Origin: Symsagittifera roscoffensis
Taxonomy: Eukaryota > Xenacoelomorpha > Acoela > Convolutidae
DNA: 39,828 nt
Direction: 5' to 3'
Assembly (NCBI RefSeq): GCF_963678635.1
Contig: NW_026971647.1
Location: 1 to 39,828 of the forward strand
Both the position numbers and the translations under genes were made by a program. Shown piece by piece: positions 20,156-29,493 of this stretch (position 1 is the stretch's first letter; every line of letters starts with the position of its first letter). Below the pieces are notes generated by a model. The model saw nothing but the letters and a program-made list of their open reading frames with translations, made no database searches and had not been told where the DNA came from.

Positions 20156-23100
20156 AAAGTCCAAGAAGCAAAGAATTTCAACCACCAGATCTTGAAATTG
20201 ATTTTTTAATTGATTCAGGAGCAGAATCAAATATAATAAACATTCCCACATGGAATGAAATAAAAACGTTACACCCAAAGCTAACACCTCTTGAAACCTC
20301 CAGTAAACTAGCAACAGCAGAAGGATCAACCTTGGTAAACTATGGAAAAATTCAATTATTTCTTCTCCCCACAAGAACAATGGAGCAAAATAAAATTTTA
20401 ACTAAACCATTTAAACAAATATTCCATATCACTGATATTAAACACAATATCATTGGAATACCATTTATCTCTAAATATATACCAACAATCAACATATTAA
20501 ACAGTAAAATACTAATCAAAGATAAATACACAAAAACAAAAGACACATCCCTAACATTTTTCCAAAGATTAAACAAACAACCACCATTCTTTTCAAAATT
20601 TTATCCAATATATAACCAACAAAGAAAACACCTGAAACCACTATCAGGAAACATATATAATTTTTCAATAAAACAAGTTCACCAATATGATAAAAAACAA
20701 AACAAACAACAACTCTATATGTCAGATTTTGAATTCAAACCTATCCATAAATTTTTCAAAATCACAATCTCATCCATAAAATATTTGAAAAACTTGAATT
20801 CAGATATTATATCTCTACATGTATACAACAATACACCCTATCAAGTAACATTACCTTTAGGACTTTTAGGCTATTGCGAAACCAACGCTACGATATCACC
20901 CATACACGAAAAAGAATATCGCGTAAATAATATACTCCAATTATTAGACATTTGTCAATCCACAATTCTTAATGAAGAATTATCAATAAATAATATAATA
21001 AGTAACGAAAAAAGAAATACGGATTATTTCACAAAAACCCCATATTTCAAACCTACATTCAACATAAGTAACTACGCAGAGAATCAACAGAAATTTTTAA
21101 CAATGTTTAACTTCCAACATTCACAAATAACACAAGACGAATTTGATAAATTAGCCAAACAGCTAATCAAATATTCATCAGTCTATGCAACATCCAAATT
21201 GGATGTTGGCAAAATCAGCTCATCACTACATCTCCCATTAAAACCAGATGCAGTTTTCAAAAAACAAAGAGCAAGTAAAGTACCAATTCACTTACACGAT
21301 AAAGTGAACAGATTACTCGACATTTTAGAACAATACAACATTATATCACCAGTAAATAAAGAAGAACAACCAAAAGGTAACACATTTATCAACCCTGTTA
21401 TCATTCTAGCCAAAGGAGAATCATTAAAAATCGTTCTCGACGCTAGATACCTCAACTCACTCATAGATGAATCAAAGTGTAATTGGCCTATTGAACCAAT
21501 ACAAGTTATTTTAACAAAAATAAACGGAAAATACTTTACAACCGCAGATATGAATAGTGCATACAATCAAATGCCATTAGATGAACAATCGCGACGTTTA
21601 ACACAATTTGTTATTGGAAACCAACAGTATGAATTCAACCGCTTATTCTATGGAATATCCATAGGACCAGCAGCATTTTCAGCTTTTATGAGCAAAATTT
21701 TTCGACCACTAATACTCAAGAAAAACGCAATCACCGATTTAGACGATGTTTTTATGCAATCACAGACTAAAGAAGAAATGTTCAATGTTTTAGAACAATA
21801 TCACCAAATACTTCAGAACGAAAATCTGAAGGCCGCCCCCGATAAATCACACTTCTTTTTAACACGAGTAAAATTCTTAGGACATAATATAGAAAGAAAA
21901 ACAATCACCCCATTAAAATCACGCATTGACGCTATTCAGAAACTCCAACCACCGACAAATAAAAAGAAAATCCAAGAATTCCTTGGAATGCTAAACTTTT
22001 TAAGCAAATATGTTTATAAAATGCAATTATATCTAAGACCATTCTATAATATACTTAGACAGCAAAACAATTTTGAATGGAATACAGAACATCAAGCACG
22101 ATTTGAAGAAATTAAAAAACTTCTAACTGAACAAATTTCGAATACAATTCCAGATCCAAATCAACCATTCTACGCAATGTGCGATGCTTCGAACTTTGGC
22201 ATCGGCGCAGCGTTATTACAATCACATAATGGTACAAACAAAATGAACCTTATATCAGCAAATTCTCGATTATTCACTCAAGCAGAGCTAAGACTCTCAA
22301 CCCTAATGAGAGAATGTACAGCCATAATCTATACACTTACAGAATATGAATTTCTGATACTTGGATCAAAACATCCAACAGTTCTATTCACAGATCACAA
22401 ACCAATCATTTTTCTCTTCACACAAAAATCCAACCCAAATCACCGAGTTTACAGATTTCAATTAATTCTAATGAAATTTCCAAACTTACATATAGTTTGG
22501 ACAGCAGGAAAAAATCTTGCATTACCAGACACATTAAGTCGAGATACACCACCTGAATTACTTACACATAAAACTACAGTTGAAATACCTAAAAATATAA
22601 AATTCTATCTTGCAAAAAACGAAACATCACCCCGACTAGAATGCAAATATGCAGTAAAAACTGACGTTGAACAATCACAGATAAATAATCTACAACACTT
22701 TCCACTTTATTTAGATTGTCAAAATAACCACTACGAAGTTGATCTACTTGGAACATCAACTTTTAAACCAATTCCATACTCACAATGGATAAAAAATAAC
22801 ACCCAACAAAAAATAGTAAAACAACACTCGCATAAAAAAGACCTTTTTCCACTAATTGAAAAAGAAAACCTAACTGATAAAATAAATTTATCAGGACCAC
22901 AAACAAACGATTCAAAATACACAATAAATCAAGTTTTTGACCTCCATGACCCACTTGATACAATACCCTTATCTAAATCAGAAATAGAAAACATTTTTCT
23001 CCCCCCAACAGAATCAATTACAATTTCAACATTGAAACTATACCAAAATCTTGACCCAGTAATTAGACAACTAAAATCATGGCACAAATATAAAACTAAA

Positions 23101-24768
23101 CCCGTCAAGGCAGATACAACTATTTTAGGAAATAAAACACTCCTCCGATATTTTCGAAAATTTAATAATACAACAATTAATGAAAACACAGACCTTCTAA
23201 AATACAAATTAAATGAATCTACAGTTCCCTGTCTCCCTTTAAGTATGATTCTCATAGCTTTTAATATTTCACATACACAAAATATTAAAGGACACTCTAG
23301 ATCAGAGAAAACATATTCAAATTTTATACAAAACTTTTATTTCCCAAATGCACCAAATTGGAGAAAAATACTATGCAATGACTGTATAGTATGCCAACTA
23401 AATAAACCTTACCCAAATCAAAAACAAATAGCACAAAAACAAGATTTTAAAGGACAAAGTTTGTACTTTAACCACCGTATCTCCTTTGATACAAAAGGAC
23501 CAATTTCACCCTCATCCGAAGGAAACTCCTACATTATGGTAATTGTTGACGCATTTACACATTATGTAGCACTTAACCCAGTACCACACTGTAACGCTTA
23601 TTACGCTTACACAACGCTTTATGAACACTGGATAGCCAAATTTGGACTACCAGAAATTCTAGTTACAGATAACGGTACAGAATTCATAAATAATGAAATT
23701 ATCACACTATGTCATCTATATAACATCAAACACAAACCACGTACATCTCACGCACCTTGGACAAACGGCTTAGTCGAAGGTATGAACCGTTCACTACAAG
23801 AATATCTTAGATGTATCATCAATGGAAATGATACAAGATATACTGAATGGTCAGCAGATGTAAAATTATTTCCCCTAGCATATAATTCACAAATCGCGAC
23901 AACTCTAGGAATGTCACCATATGAAATGGTTTTTAACCAAAAGCCACGCAAACCAATAATGTTTACAGCAAACTCTCATAAAAACGCACAAGGTTATTGT
24001 CAACCAAATAAAGACTCAATTTGTTATAACCTACCTTTACATACACACGATGAAGATCATTTTCATCACCCACAAATTCTTAAATTAGCCTCCGGTACAC
24101 ACACCGAATGGATTTTAAACAGAGATAAAAAACACAATGAAATTTACCAAAAAGTAACAAAAAAGTTGTTACAAAGGCAAAACATTAATGAACAAATAAA
24201 TTCACGCTTTACACCAGCCTCCGATTTAAAAATTGGAACATTTGTATTAATACCCAATTTTAATACTCAAAAAGGAATTTCAAAAAAATTACAACCCCTT
24301 CGTAAAGGACCATACCAAATAATTGCAAAACCCACTGATGTCACATATAAAATCACCGACTCAGACAAAAAAGAAATCGTTCAACACCGAAATAACCTAT
24401 TACCTTATTATCCAAAAGAATACGCACTCCGCGAACTAACTCAAATATATTCTTTTACAGGTTTAAAAGTTATTCAAAATAACCCACATACGGAAAATAC
24501 AACAAAGGAACAAAAAGATTTTCACCTCAAAAACCAAATAACAAAATCAACCATCACAAAAAACAATACAAAAAATCTAGATCAAAATACATCTCAAAAA
24601 GAAAGAAAAAATAGAAAAATGACAGAACAAATAATATACCAAGAACAAATCGACAAATCAGAACATAGAGAGTCTTCACGACTTAGAAACCAACCACGTA
24701 AAAATTATAAATTATTCATCCCACAATCTAAAATATTAAAGAAAGTCGAATTTCAAAAACAACTTTAA
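20071..24768 (+). CDS. pol: Pol polyprotein: PR-RT-RNase H-integrase (1565 aa)
   Basis: The order is protease, RT, RNase H, integrase, as in Ty3/gypsy. The protease has DSGAESNIINIP with D48. The RT spans about 395-600 with TADMNSAY (D493) and LDDVFMQ (D558, D559). The conserved Tyr of the YxDD box is Asp here (residue 556, codon GAT), a one-base change likely to harm activity. RNase H starts near 700 (CDASNFGIGAALL, D705) and includes LFTDHKP. The integrase zinc finger is H1068, H1075, C1102, C1105. The catalytic triad is D1140, D1200, E1236, an exact D-D-35-E. A GPY/F-type module (LRKGPYQII) lies near 1410, followed by a basic tail. The ATG at 20071 is the first usable start after stops in the gag frame. 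Gag-pol linkage is unclear: reinitiation, frameshift or stop bypass. Confidence 0.95.
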   Translation: MLKYKSHLSKHTKKEQPKEKIWTIPFLLESPRSKEFQPPDLEIDFLIDSGAESNIINIPTWNEIKTLHPKLTPLETSSKLATAEGSTLVNYGKIQLFLLPTRTMEQNKILTKPFKQIFHITDIKHNIIGIPFISKYIPTINILNSKILIKDKYTKTKDTSLTFFQRLNKQPPFFSKFYPIYNQQRKHLKPLSGNIYNFSIKQVHQYDKKQNKQQLYMSDFEFKPIHKFFKITISSIKYLKNLNSDIISLHVYNNTPYQVTLPLGLLGYCETNATISPIHEKEYRVNNILQLLDICQSTILNEELSINNIISNEKRNTDYFTKTPYFKPTFNISNYAENQQKFLTMFNFQHSQITQDEFDKLAKQLIKYSSVYATSKLDVGKISSSLHLPLKPDAVFKKQRASKVPIHLHDKVNRLLDILEQYNIISPVNKEEQPKGNTFINPVIILAKGESLKIVLDARYLNSLIDESKCNWPIEPIQVILTKINGKYFTTADMNSAYNQMPLDEQSRRLTQFVIGNQQYEFNRLFYGISIGPAAFSAFMSKIFRPLILKKNAITDLDDVFMQSQTKEEMFNVLEQYHQILQNENLKAAPDKSHFFLTRVKFLGHNIERKTITPLKSRIDAIQKLQPPTNKKKIQEFLGMLNFLSKYVYKMQLYLRPFYNILRQQNNFEWNTEHQARFEEIKKLLTEQISNTIPDPNQPFYAMCDASNFGIGAALLQSHNGTNKMNLISANSRLFTQAELRLSTLMRECTAIIYTLTEYEFLILGSKHPTVLFTDHKPIIFLFTQKSNPNHRVYRFQLILMKFPNLHIVWTAGKNLALPDTLSRDTPPELLTHKTTVEIPKNIKFYLAKNETSPRLECKYAVKTDVEQSQINNLQHFPLYLDCQNNHYEVDLLGTSTFKPIPYSQWIKNNTQQKIVKQHSHKKDLFPLIEKENLTDKINLSGPQTNDSKYTINQVFDLHDPLDTIPLSKSEIENIFLPPTESITISTLKLYQNLDPVIRQLKSWHKYKTKPVKADTTILGNKTLLRYFRKFNNTTINENTDLLKYKLNESTVPCLPLSMILIAFNISHTQNIKGHSRSEKTYSNFIQNFYFPNAPNWRKILCNDCIVCQLNKPYPNQKQIAQKQDFKGQSLYFNHRISFDTKGPISPSSEGNSYIMVIVDAFTHYVALNPVPHCNAYYAYTTLYEHWIAKFGLPEILVTDNGTEFINNEIITLCHLYNIKHKPRTSHAPWTNGLVEGMNRSLQEYLRCIINGNDTRYTEWSADVKLFPLAYNSQIATTLGMSPYEMVFNQKPRKPIMFTANSHKNAQGYCQPNKDSICYNLPLHTHDEDHFHHPQILKLASGTHTEWILNRDKKHNEIYQKVTKKLLQRQNINEQINSRFTPASDLKIGTFVLIPNFNTQKGISKKLQPLRKGPYQIIAKPTDVTYKITDSDKKEIVQHRNNLLPYYPKEYALRELTQIYSFTGLKVIQNNPHTENTTKEQKDFHLKNQITKSTITKNNTKNLDQNTSQKERKNRKMTEQIIYQEQIDKSEHRESSRLRNQPRKNYKLFIPQSKILKKVEFQKQL

Positions 24769-25582
24769 TTTTGTATTTCACAATCTTAGACCTTTAAAAC
24801 ATTTTGAATTTTCATTTTTCAAAATAACATGCTGAGAAACACACAGCGATTCTAGTTCATAATTAGCCAATAGGATTCATTCAATCCGTCACCTTCTCTA
24901 ACTCTAACACAAACCAACTAGACGAACGATATTAAACTCCAGGCATATCTATAACTATAACTTTACGACCTCCAGGTCAAAAAAGAGCAAACCACTCCAA
25001 CTTGACAACTAAAATAAATATCACCATAATATCATAACCCTCCCTTATCTAATAAACCAAAGATCAACAATATTTCCCCAACTCAGCCCTCAAATACCCC
25101 CCAAACAAATATGTTAAATTAGCCTAAAGTAAAAGAACGACCATTTTAATTAGCCTAAAGTATAAAAATCTCAAAAATACCCCAGATCATTTGACAAATG
25201 AAAATAAAGACAAAGAAGACCTTCCGATCACCATAAAAATTGCCCCCAACAATTTTTCACAAAACTCAACCCACAAAAACCAATAAATAATCCGACCACA
25301 CTTGAAAATTGCCCCAAACAACAAAAAATATTAGATCAAGAAGTCATTTCGTAAATGCTCTTCTCTCAATCAGTCACTATAATTATCACAAACCTCAAAC
25401 AATTTTTTACGATACTTAAAACTTTTATAATATTTCTTTTTGATATCTTTGAATCTTTTGTAATAATCTTAATCATTTTTTGCAATATTTTTTTTAATTT
25501 TCTATTCCCTATTTGAACTATATCTCCAACTTTCAAAAGCTATTGACTATATCCACAGGTACGATTCACAAAACTTATCTAA
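24769..25582 (+). other. Spacer between pol and the env region
   Basis: No convincing gene is present. AATTAGCCTAAAGTA occurs twice (25117-25131, 25148-25162), and short ATTGCCCC..CAACA words repeat near 25240-25325. A plausible splice acceptor, CTATATCCACAG, ends at 25558, just before the next ORF, so the stretch may contain the 3' end of a subgenomic intron. Confidence 0.5.
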
Positions 25583-25771
25583 ATGATCCGAACCATTTTT
25601 AGTAGAACCGATATTTTTTTACTATTTGTAATCTTTATAACATTTCTATCATCCCTCATCTTGACAATATGCAAATGTATAAAAAAAGCAATCATCACAT
25701 TCGCCATAGCAACAATTCTCCTAATTCTTTTTTTAGAAGAATACTATAAAAAACATAAACTTTTTCACTAA
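25583..25771 (+). CDS. Small 62-aa membrane protein ORF
   Basis: The ATG at 25583 is the first after the possible splice acceptor at 25558. The protein is mostly hydrophobic: one segment near residues 12-29 (IFLLFVIFITFLSSLIL) and a second near 35-51 (AIITFAIATILLILFL), separated by a short Cys/Lys turn (CKCIKK), with a basic C terminus. It could form a two-pass hairpin in a membrane. No family is recognised. Its place between pol and env, and its expression from a spliced RNA, would fit a small accessory protein of viroporin type, but short hydrophobic ORFs arise easily in AT-rich DNA. Confidence 0.4.
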   Translation: MIRTIFSRTDIFLLFVIFITFLSSLILTICKCIKKAIITFAIATILLILFLEEYYKKHKLFH

Positions 25772-25779
25772 AAGAATAG

Positions 25780-26649
25780 ACCAAAAAGCCATCAAAAATT
25801 GGTACCCAACAGTCACAAAGTCAGTCTTCACCGACATCATCCCAAGATAATCCAAAAACACCTTCAACTACCCAAAATCCTCAAACATCTACACGAATTT
25901 CCTTTCAAGATAACCCATATACCTTTGAAGATCGACACGCTCGTTTATCAGAACCACTAGAACCAGTTCAACGACAAGCACCTCTAAGCGAACCAACATA
26001 TAACTTATACCCAACACTACCACAAGAATTAAGTAGAATAAGAAATCCTAGTCAAAACCAAAATACAGTCGAAATAAATAGACAAATTATACATCCTCGA
26101 CGAAACAGAAATTTTCAAACTCCCCGAGTTCATTTTGATATACCTCAATCCCCATCACAAAACACTCCAGAAAACCCCATTGGTATATTACCAGAAACCC
26201 GTACGCTTCTTTCACAACGTAGCACCTCAAGCCTACCATCGGATTACTTAGGTTCAACACCAACATCTGAACAAATACGTGAAAATCCTTTTAACCCCCC
26301 AAACCAAGCATCACGACTACCATATTGGACAACACATTCATTCACACAAGGTGAACTAAATTTAGTAAATGATCCAATAGATATTTCTACGGATACAACA
26401 ACATCCTCATCACTACCAGAAACATTATCACTACCATCAACACCATCAATAAGCCAGATTTCACCACCACCTTTTAACTTAAATTTCCCAAATAACCTCG
26501 ACGCTAGATATCGAGAACAATCATCAACAAATATTCCTTTAAGACTAGACTGGAATACATTCACAGCACCTCCACCATTATTTGGACAACACCTAGAAAG
26601 TAACCGACTCCACAATTGGGCACTAAACAGACTACATTCGTGCTCATAA
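25780..26649 (+). CDS. ORF4: Pro/Ser/Thr/Gln-rich frame without any ATG (first part)
   Basis: A 289-codon open frame runs from just after TAG 25777-25779 to TAA 26647-26649 and contains no ATG at all. It has the codon and composition style of the neighbouring element genes (many Pro, Ser, Thr, Gln, Asn; for example SLPSTPSISQISPPPFNLNF) and looks disordered. The coding sense continues in the next frame from 26627. Translation would need a spliced 5' exon carrying the start, for example from the donor at 16612, or a non-ATG start, or the start has been lost. Product unknown. The opposite strand has a 123-codon frame at 26244-26615 that is judged a shadow. Confidence 0.55.
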   Translation, partial: TKKPSKIGTQQSQSQSSPTSSQDNPKTPSTTQNPQTSTRISFQDNPYTFEDRHARLSEPLEPVQRQAPLSEPTYNLYPTLPQELSRIRNPSQNQNTVEINRQIIHPRRNRNFQTPRVHFDIPQSPSQNTPENPIGILPETRTLLSQRSTSSLPSDYLGSTPTSEQIRENPFNPPNQASRLPYWTTHSFTQGELNLVNDPIDISTDTTTSSSLPETLSLPSTPSISQISPPPFNLNFPNNLDARYREQSSTNIPLRLDWNTFTAPPPLFGQHLESNRLHNWALNRLHSCS

Positions 26650-26887
26650 CATCCAAATACTCCAACAAAATAGTCTACAATTAAAATTTGAAATCACGGT
26701 TAAATTAAACAACATTACTCAACATCCCTATCCATTAAATCCACCAAATATAACAGCTCAATCCCTACCACCACCATTTATAACAACTGAAGTAATATAC
26801 AAATACGACAGATATACCAAAAAGACAATTGGTTACATCACATTTTATAACCCATACTCAGGATTGTCATACACATGTATATTCTAA
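26627..26887 (+). CDS. ORF4 continuation in the +1 frame
   Basis: This frame is open from after TAA 26624-26626 to TAA 26885-26887. It encodes a non-repetitive segment with alternating beta-like hydrophobics (LKFEITVKLN, FITTEVIYKYD, GYITFYNPYSGLSYTC). It overlaps the end of the previous frame by 23 bases and the env ATG by 13 bases. It probably belongs to the same protein as 25780-26649, separated by a one-base change or by frameshifting. The last part resembles a segment of the ORF after env, around GILRNYDPITQMYIFC. Confidence 0.45.
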   Translation, partial: TDYIRAHNIQILQQNSLQLKFEITVKLNNITQHPYPLNPPNITAQSLPPPFITTEVIYKYDRYTKKTIGYITFYNPYSGLSYTCIF

Positions 26888-27279
26888 AAATTTTAATTTT
26901 TCTCCAACTCCTTTTTCTAATAACCTCAAATGAAAACATAAACCCTTCCCCCCGCACAGGACCCCAAGATTTATTAGTAACACATTACGATTGTGAAGAA
27001 AACGAACAAAAAACACTACACAAATATGCAATAAATCAAGTATCACAATGCGAAACAGAACCACAAGCCATAGAAACTACAAATGTAATCGCAACACTTT
27101 ACTCAAAAGCCCGAGCAACAACAGTTATAGAATATAAATTCACAGCAACATTTTCTGAAAAGAAAGTACATTGTTCACAAGTCTCAAACGGAAATAAAAA
27201 CCGACTTGACCATGAATCATTCTACCAGAGTAATATAGAACGACTTTTACATCTCAATCCCGAAGATTGTAAAAACTAG
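26875..27279 (+). CDS. env: Env-like glycoprotein, N-terminal part ending at in-frame TAG
   Basis: The ATG at 26875 starts a clear signal peptide (ILKILIFLQLLFLITS). The mature part has several Cys (THYDC, SQCETEP, KVHCSQV, PEDCKN) and reads as the start of a secreted viral glycoprotein. The frame meets TAG at 27277-27279 (codon 135) and then continues open in the same frame straight through to 29493 with no other stop. The break is therefore one nonsense codon and not a gene boundary. The Cys pattern (YDC, then a Cys after about 17 residues) fits the impression given by the downstream part that the family is chuvirus-like. The stop could be a mutation, a read-through codon or a sequence error. 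Confidence 0.7.
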   Translation: MYILKILIFLQLLFLITSNENINPSPRTGPQDLLVTHYDCEENEQKTLHKYAINQVSQCETEPQAIETTNVIATLYSKARATTVIEYKFTATFSEKKVHCSQVSNGNKNRLDHESFYQSNIERLLHLNPEDCKN

Positions 27280-27537
27280 TTACTCAGACTAAATATCACA
27301 AGAAATAAAAACACAGATAGAAAACTAGTATATTTCCAAGTTTTTGCAGATTCTGTACATCAAGCAGAACTTGAAAGATATCAAGGACATGTAAAATTAG
27401 ATGAAAAATACCCATGCAACGGCGCACACGGAAGATTAACTTATGATATACACGATAAACACTGGATACCACACATTGGTATAAATGACCCATCAAACTG
27501 CAAAGCAGACACAAAAAATAAAGGATATCAAGAAATC

Positions 27538-29493
27538 ATGTTTTTTGATTGGAAAATACAACTCGAAAAAATACAACTCACACGCGATTTATCAGACAAC
27601 ACAATGATCTATCAAGGAATTCGATTACCTAGTAAAAACGATCAAGGCTATTGTGACCCTACAACACGAACACAAGCAACAATTGTTTGGTTCCCCGAAG
27701 ACACATGTACAACATTTCAAGTAGCAAAAATACACGCTCGTATGATAAAATTTCACGAAAAGTATTTTATACAATCAATTCCATATGAACAAGTCCATCC
27801 ATCACGAAAACTAAGTTCTAATTTTAGAAACATAGACAATATAGAAAATAAATTTACACGTTTTCAAATATATCAAGAAACAGAACTTGCATGTAAATAC
27901 AGAAATCCACTTCACAAAACACAATACTCCGAGATATTAGTTGAATACGAAAAAGGATTCGACATGACCACTGGAAAAGTAAAAATCGACCCATATGCAA
28001 CAGGTCATCCTCTAAACGAAGGAACATCATCCATACCAGTTCATTTTCAAAAAAATACAGGTCAACCTGGTGGACATTTAAAGCCCCAAGACGATCACAG
28101 TACACGTTTACAAGAACTATCACTAATGAATAGTACATATTTCGGTAATATCCACTATGATATTCACTTAGATATGAAACTAGACTACACGATTAGCCGA
28201 ATTTTTCAAGAAATGTCACTCTCCGAATTAGAAACACTACACCCACTATGCGAATTAGAAAGAACACAAATATTACAATCACTTGCACTAGCAGTATTAA
28301 AAATACCCTACGCAGGATATTTACTATCAGGAAATAGATCAAATTTTTTAGACTACGAAGGAAACATTTTATGGTTTTATACTTGTACCAAAAAAGTATC
28401 ACCACTATACGTTTTTGAAGACAAACGATGCTATAAAAGAATCCCTATCTTTTATAAGAATAAAGTACATTTCGTTGACACACTTTCAAGAGGAACCTAT
28501 TTCTGGGATACCGCAGTCCCATGTGGATCAGAAAATAGCCATAATGTAGTACAACTAAACCCTGATGAAGATAAATATTACCTTCTCACCCCATATCCCA
28601 CATTAATGCAATCACTCAAAAAATTTTCACCAGAAAGCATTCGCGCTATCGCTCGAAACCCAAATATAGACTTACAATCAATAGGAATATACTCAAAATC
28701 AGATATTCAACATCACATTAGAACACAACAATTCCAAGAATTATTAACACAAATAGACACAATACAAAGACAATCAATTGACCAAAACTTACGCAAACTT
28801 GCCGAAACCGCAGGATTTGCAGACATCTATACGCAAGACTATAGCGGATATTTTAAAGACATTAAAGATTATATATATCTAAACGGTGAAAAATACCGTC
28901 CCCAAGATATATCACCTATCACTATTTTTAGCTTTGTTACACTCAAGAATGAAATTCTTGATTTTCTAGGATGGCCCTACTACATCTTAGAAAAATTGAC
29001 TATTTTATACGCAATGTTTAACTTTATTGGATTTCTTTTTTCACTCTTAAAAGGAATCTTTAACACATGTGCTATACACACACAAGTCAATAGACAAGCA
29101 AGTGTAGCACGCATACTATTTGCAGGATTTTTTGGAATTTTTTCTACATCAATAAACAAAATTCTTTTAGATGCACAAATAAAAGAATACAACACAAAAA
29201 TAGCAACAAGACAGAACACATACGACGAAGAACATAACAATGTAGACACAACGCCAACAGCACCACAGTTACCACCCCTACCACATAACCATCCATTATC
29301 CCTAGTCCCACGTAATTTTCGAAACTTAGCAATAACACATAATCCAAATTTAAGACCAACCATATCACAAAGTCCCATCCAACATATAATGACACACCAC
29401 TCACAAGATGAAAATACCTATGAACAAATTATAGAACAACCCCATACCACCGCTTTTCAGTCTCAAAATAATAATTTTTTTAGCCCACGATGA
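27538..29493 (+). CDS. env: Env-like glycoprotein, main part (chuvirus-glycoprotein type)
   Basis: The frame is open from 27280, directly after the TAG; ATG 27538 is the first Met. In the 651-aa portion, residues about 235-330 contain HPLCELERTQILQSLALAV, AGYLLSGNRSNFLDYEG, LWFYTCTKK, CYKRIPIFYKNKVHFVDTL and YFWDTAVPC. This arrangement I associate with chuvirus (Jingchuvirales) glycoproteins, a predicted class III fusion fold. A hydrophobic segment near 485-512 (LTILYAMFNFIGFLFSLL) and another near 528-540 are the likely membrane anchor. About 110 residues of Pro-rich polar tail follow. No insect-errantivirus F-type features were recognised. The stop TGA overlaps the next ATG as ATGA. The family call rests on memory of motif layout, not on an alignment. 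Confidence 0.72.
   Translation: MFFDWKIQLEKIQLTRDLSDNTMIYQGIRLPSKNDQGYCDPTTRTQATIVWFPEDTCTTFQVAKIHARMIKFHEKYFIQSIPYEQVHPSRKLSSNFRNIDNIENKFTRFQIYQETELACKYRNPLHKTQYSEILVEYEKGFDMTTGKVKIDPYATGHPLNEGTSSIPVHFQKNTGQPGGHLKPQDDHSTRLQELSLMNSTYFGNIHYDIHLDMKLDYTISRIFQEMSLSELETLHPLCELERTQILQSLALAVLKIPYAGYLLSGNRSNFLDYEGNILWFYTCTKKVSPLYVFEDKRCYKRIPIFYKNKVHFVDTLSRGTYFWDTAVPCGSENSHNVVQLNPDEDKYYLLTPYPTLMQSLKKFSPESIRAIARNPNIDLQSIGIYSKSDIQHHIRTQQFQELLTQIDTIQRQSIDQNLRKLAETAGFADIYTQDYSGYFKDIKDYIYLNGEKYRPQDISPITIFSFVTLKNEILDFLGWPYYILEKLTILYAMFNFIGFLFSLLKGIFNTCAIHTQVNRQASVARILFAGFFGIFSTSINKILLDAQIKEYNTKIATRQNTYDEEHNNVDTTPTAPQLPPLPHNHPLSLVPRNFRNLAITHNPNLRPTISQSPIQHIMTHHSQDENTYEQIIEQPHTTAFQSQNNNFFSPR

Noticed and set aside
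26244-26615. 123-codon minus-strand frame opposite the Pro/Ser-rich ORF
   Set aside because: The sense strand has the longer, continuous, element-style frame. The antisense frame has no recognisable features.
26875-29493. Env as an insect errantivirus (baculovirus F-like) envelope
   Set aside because: No furin-type site followed by a fusion peptide of that kind was recognised, and the GNRS/CYKRIPI block points elsewhere.
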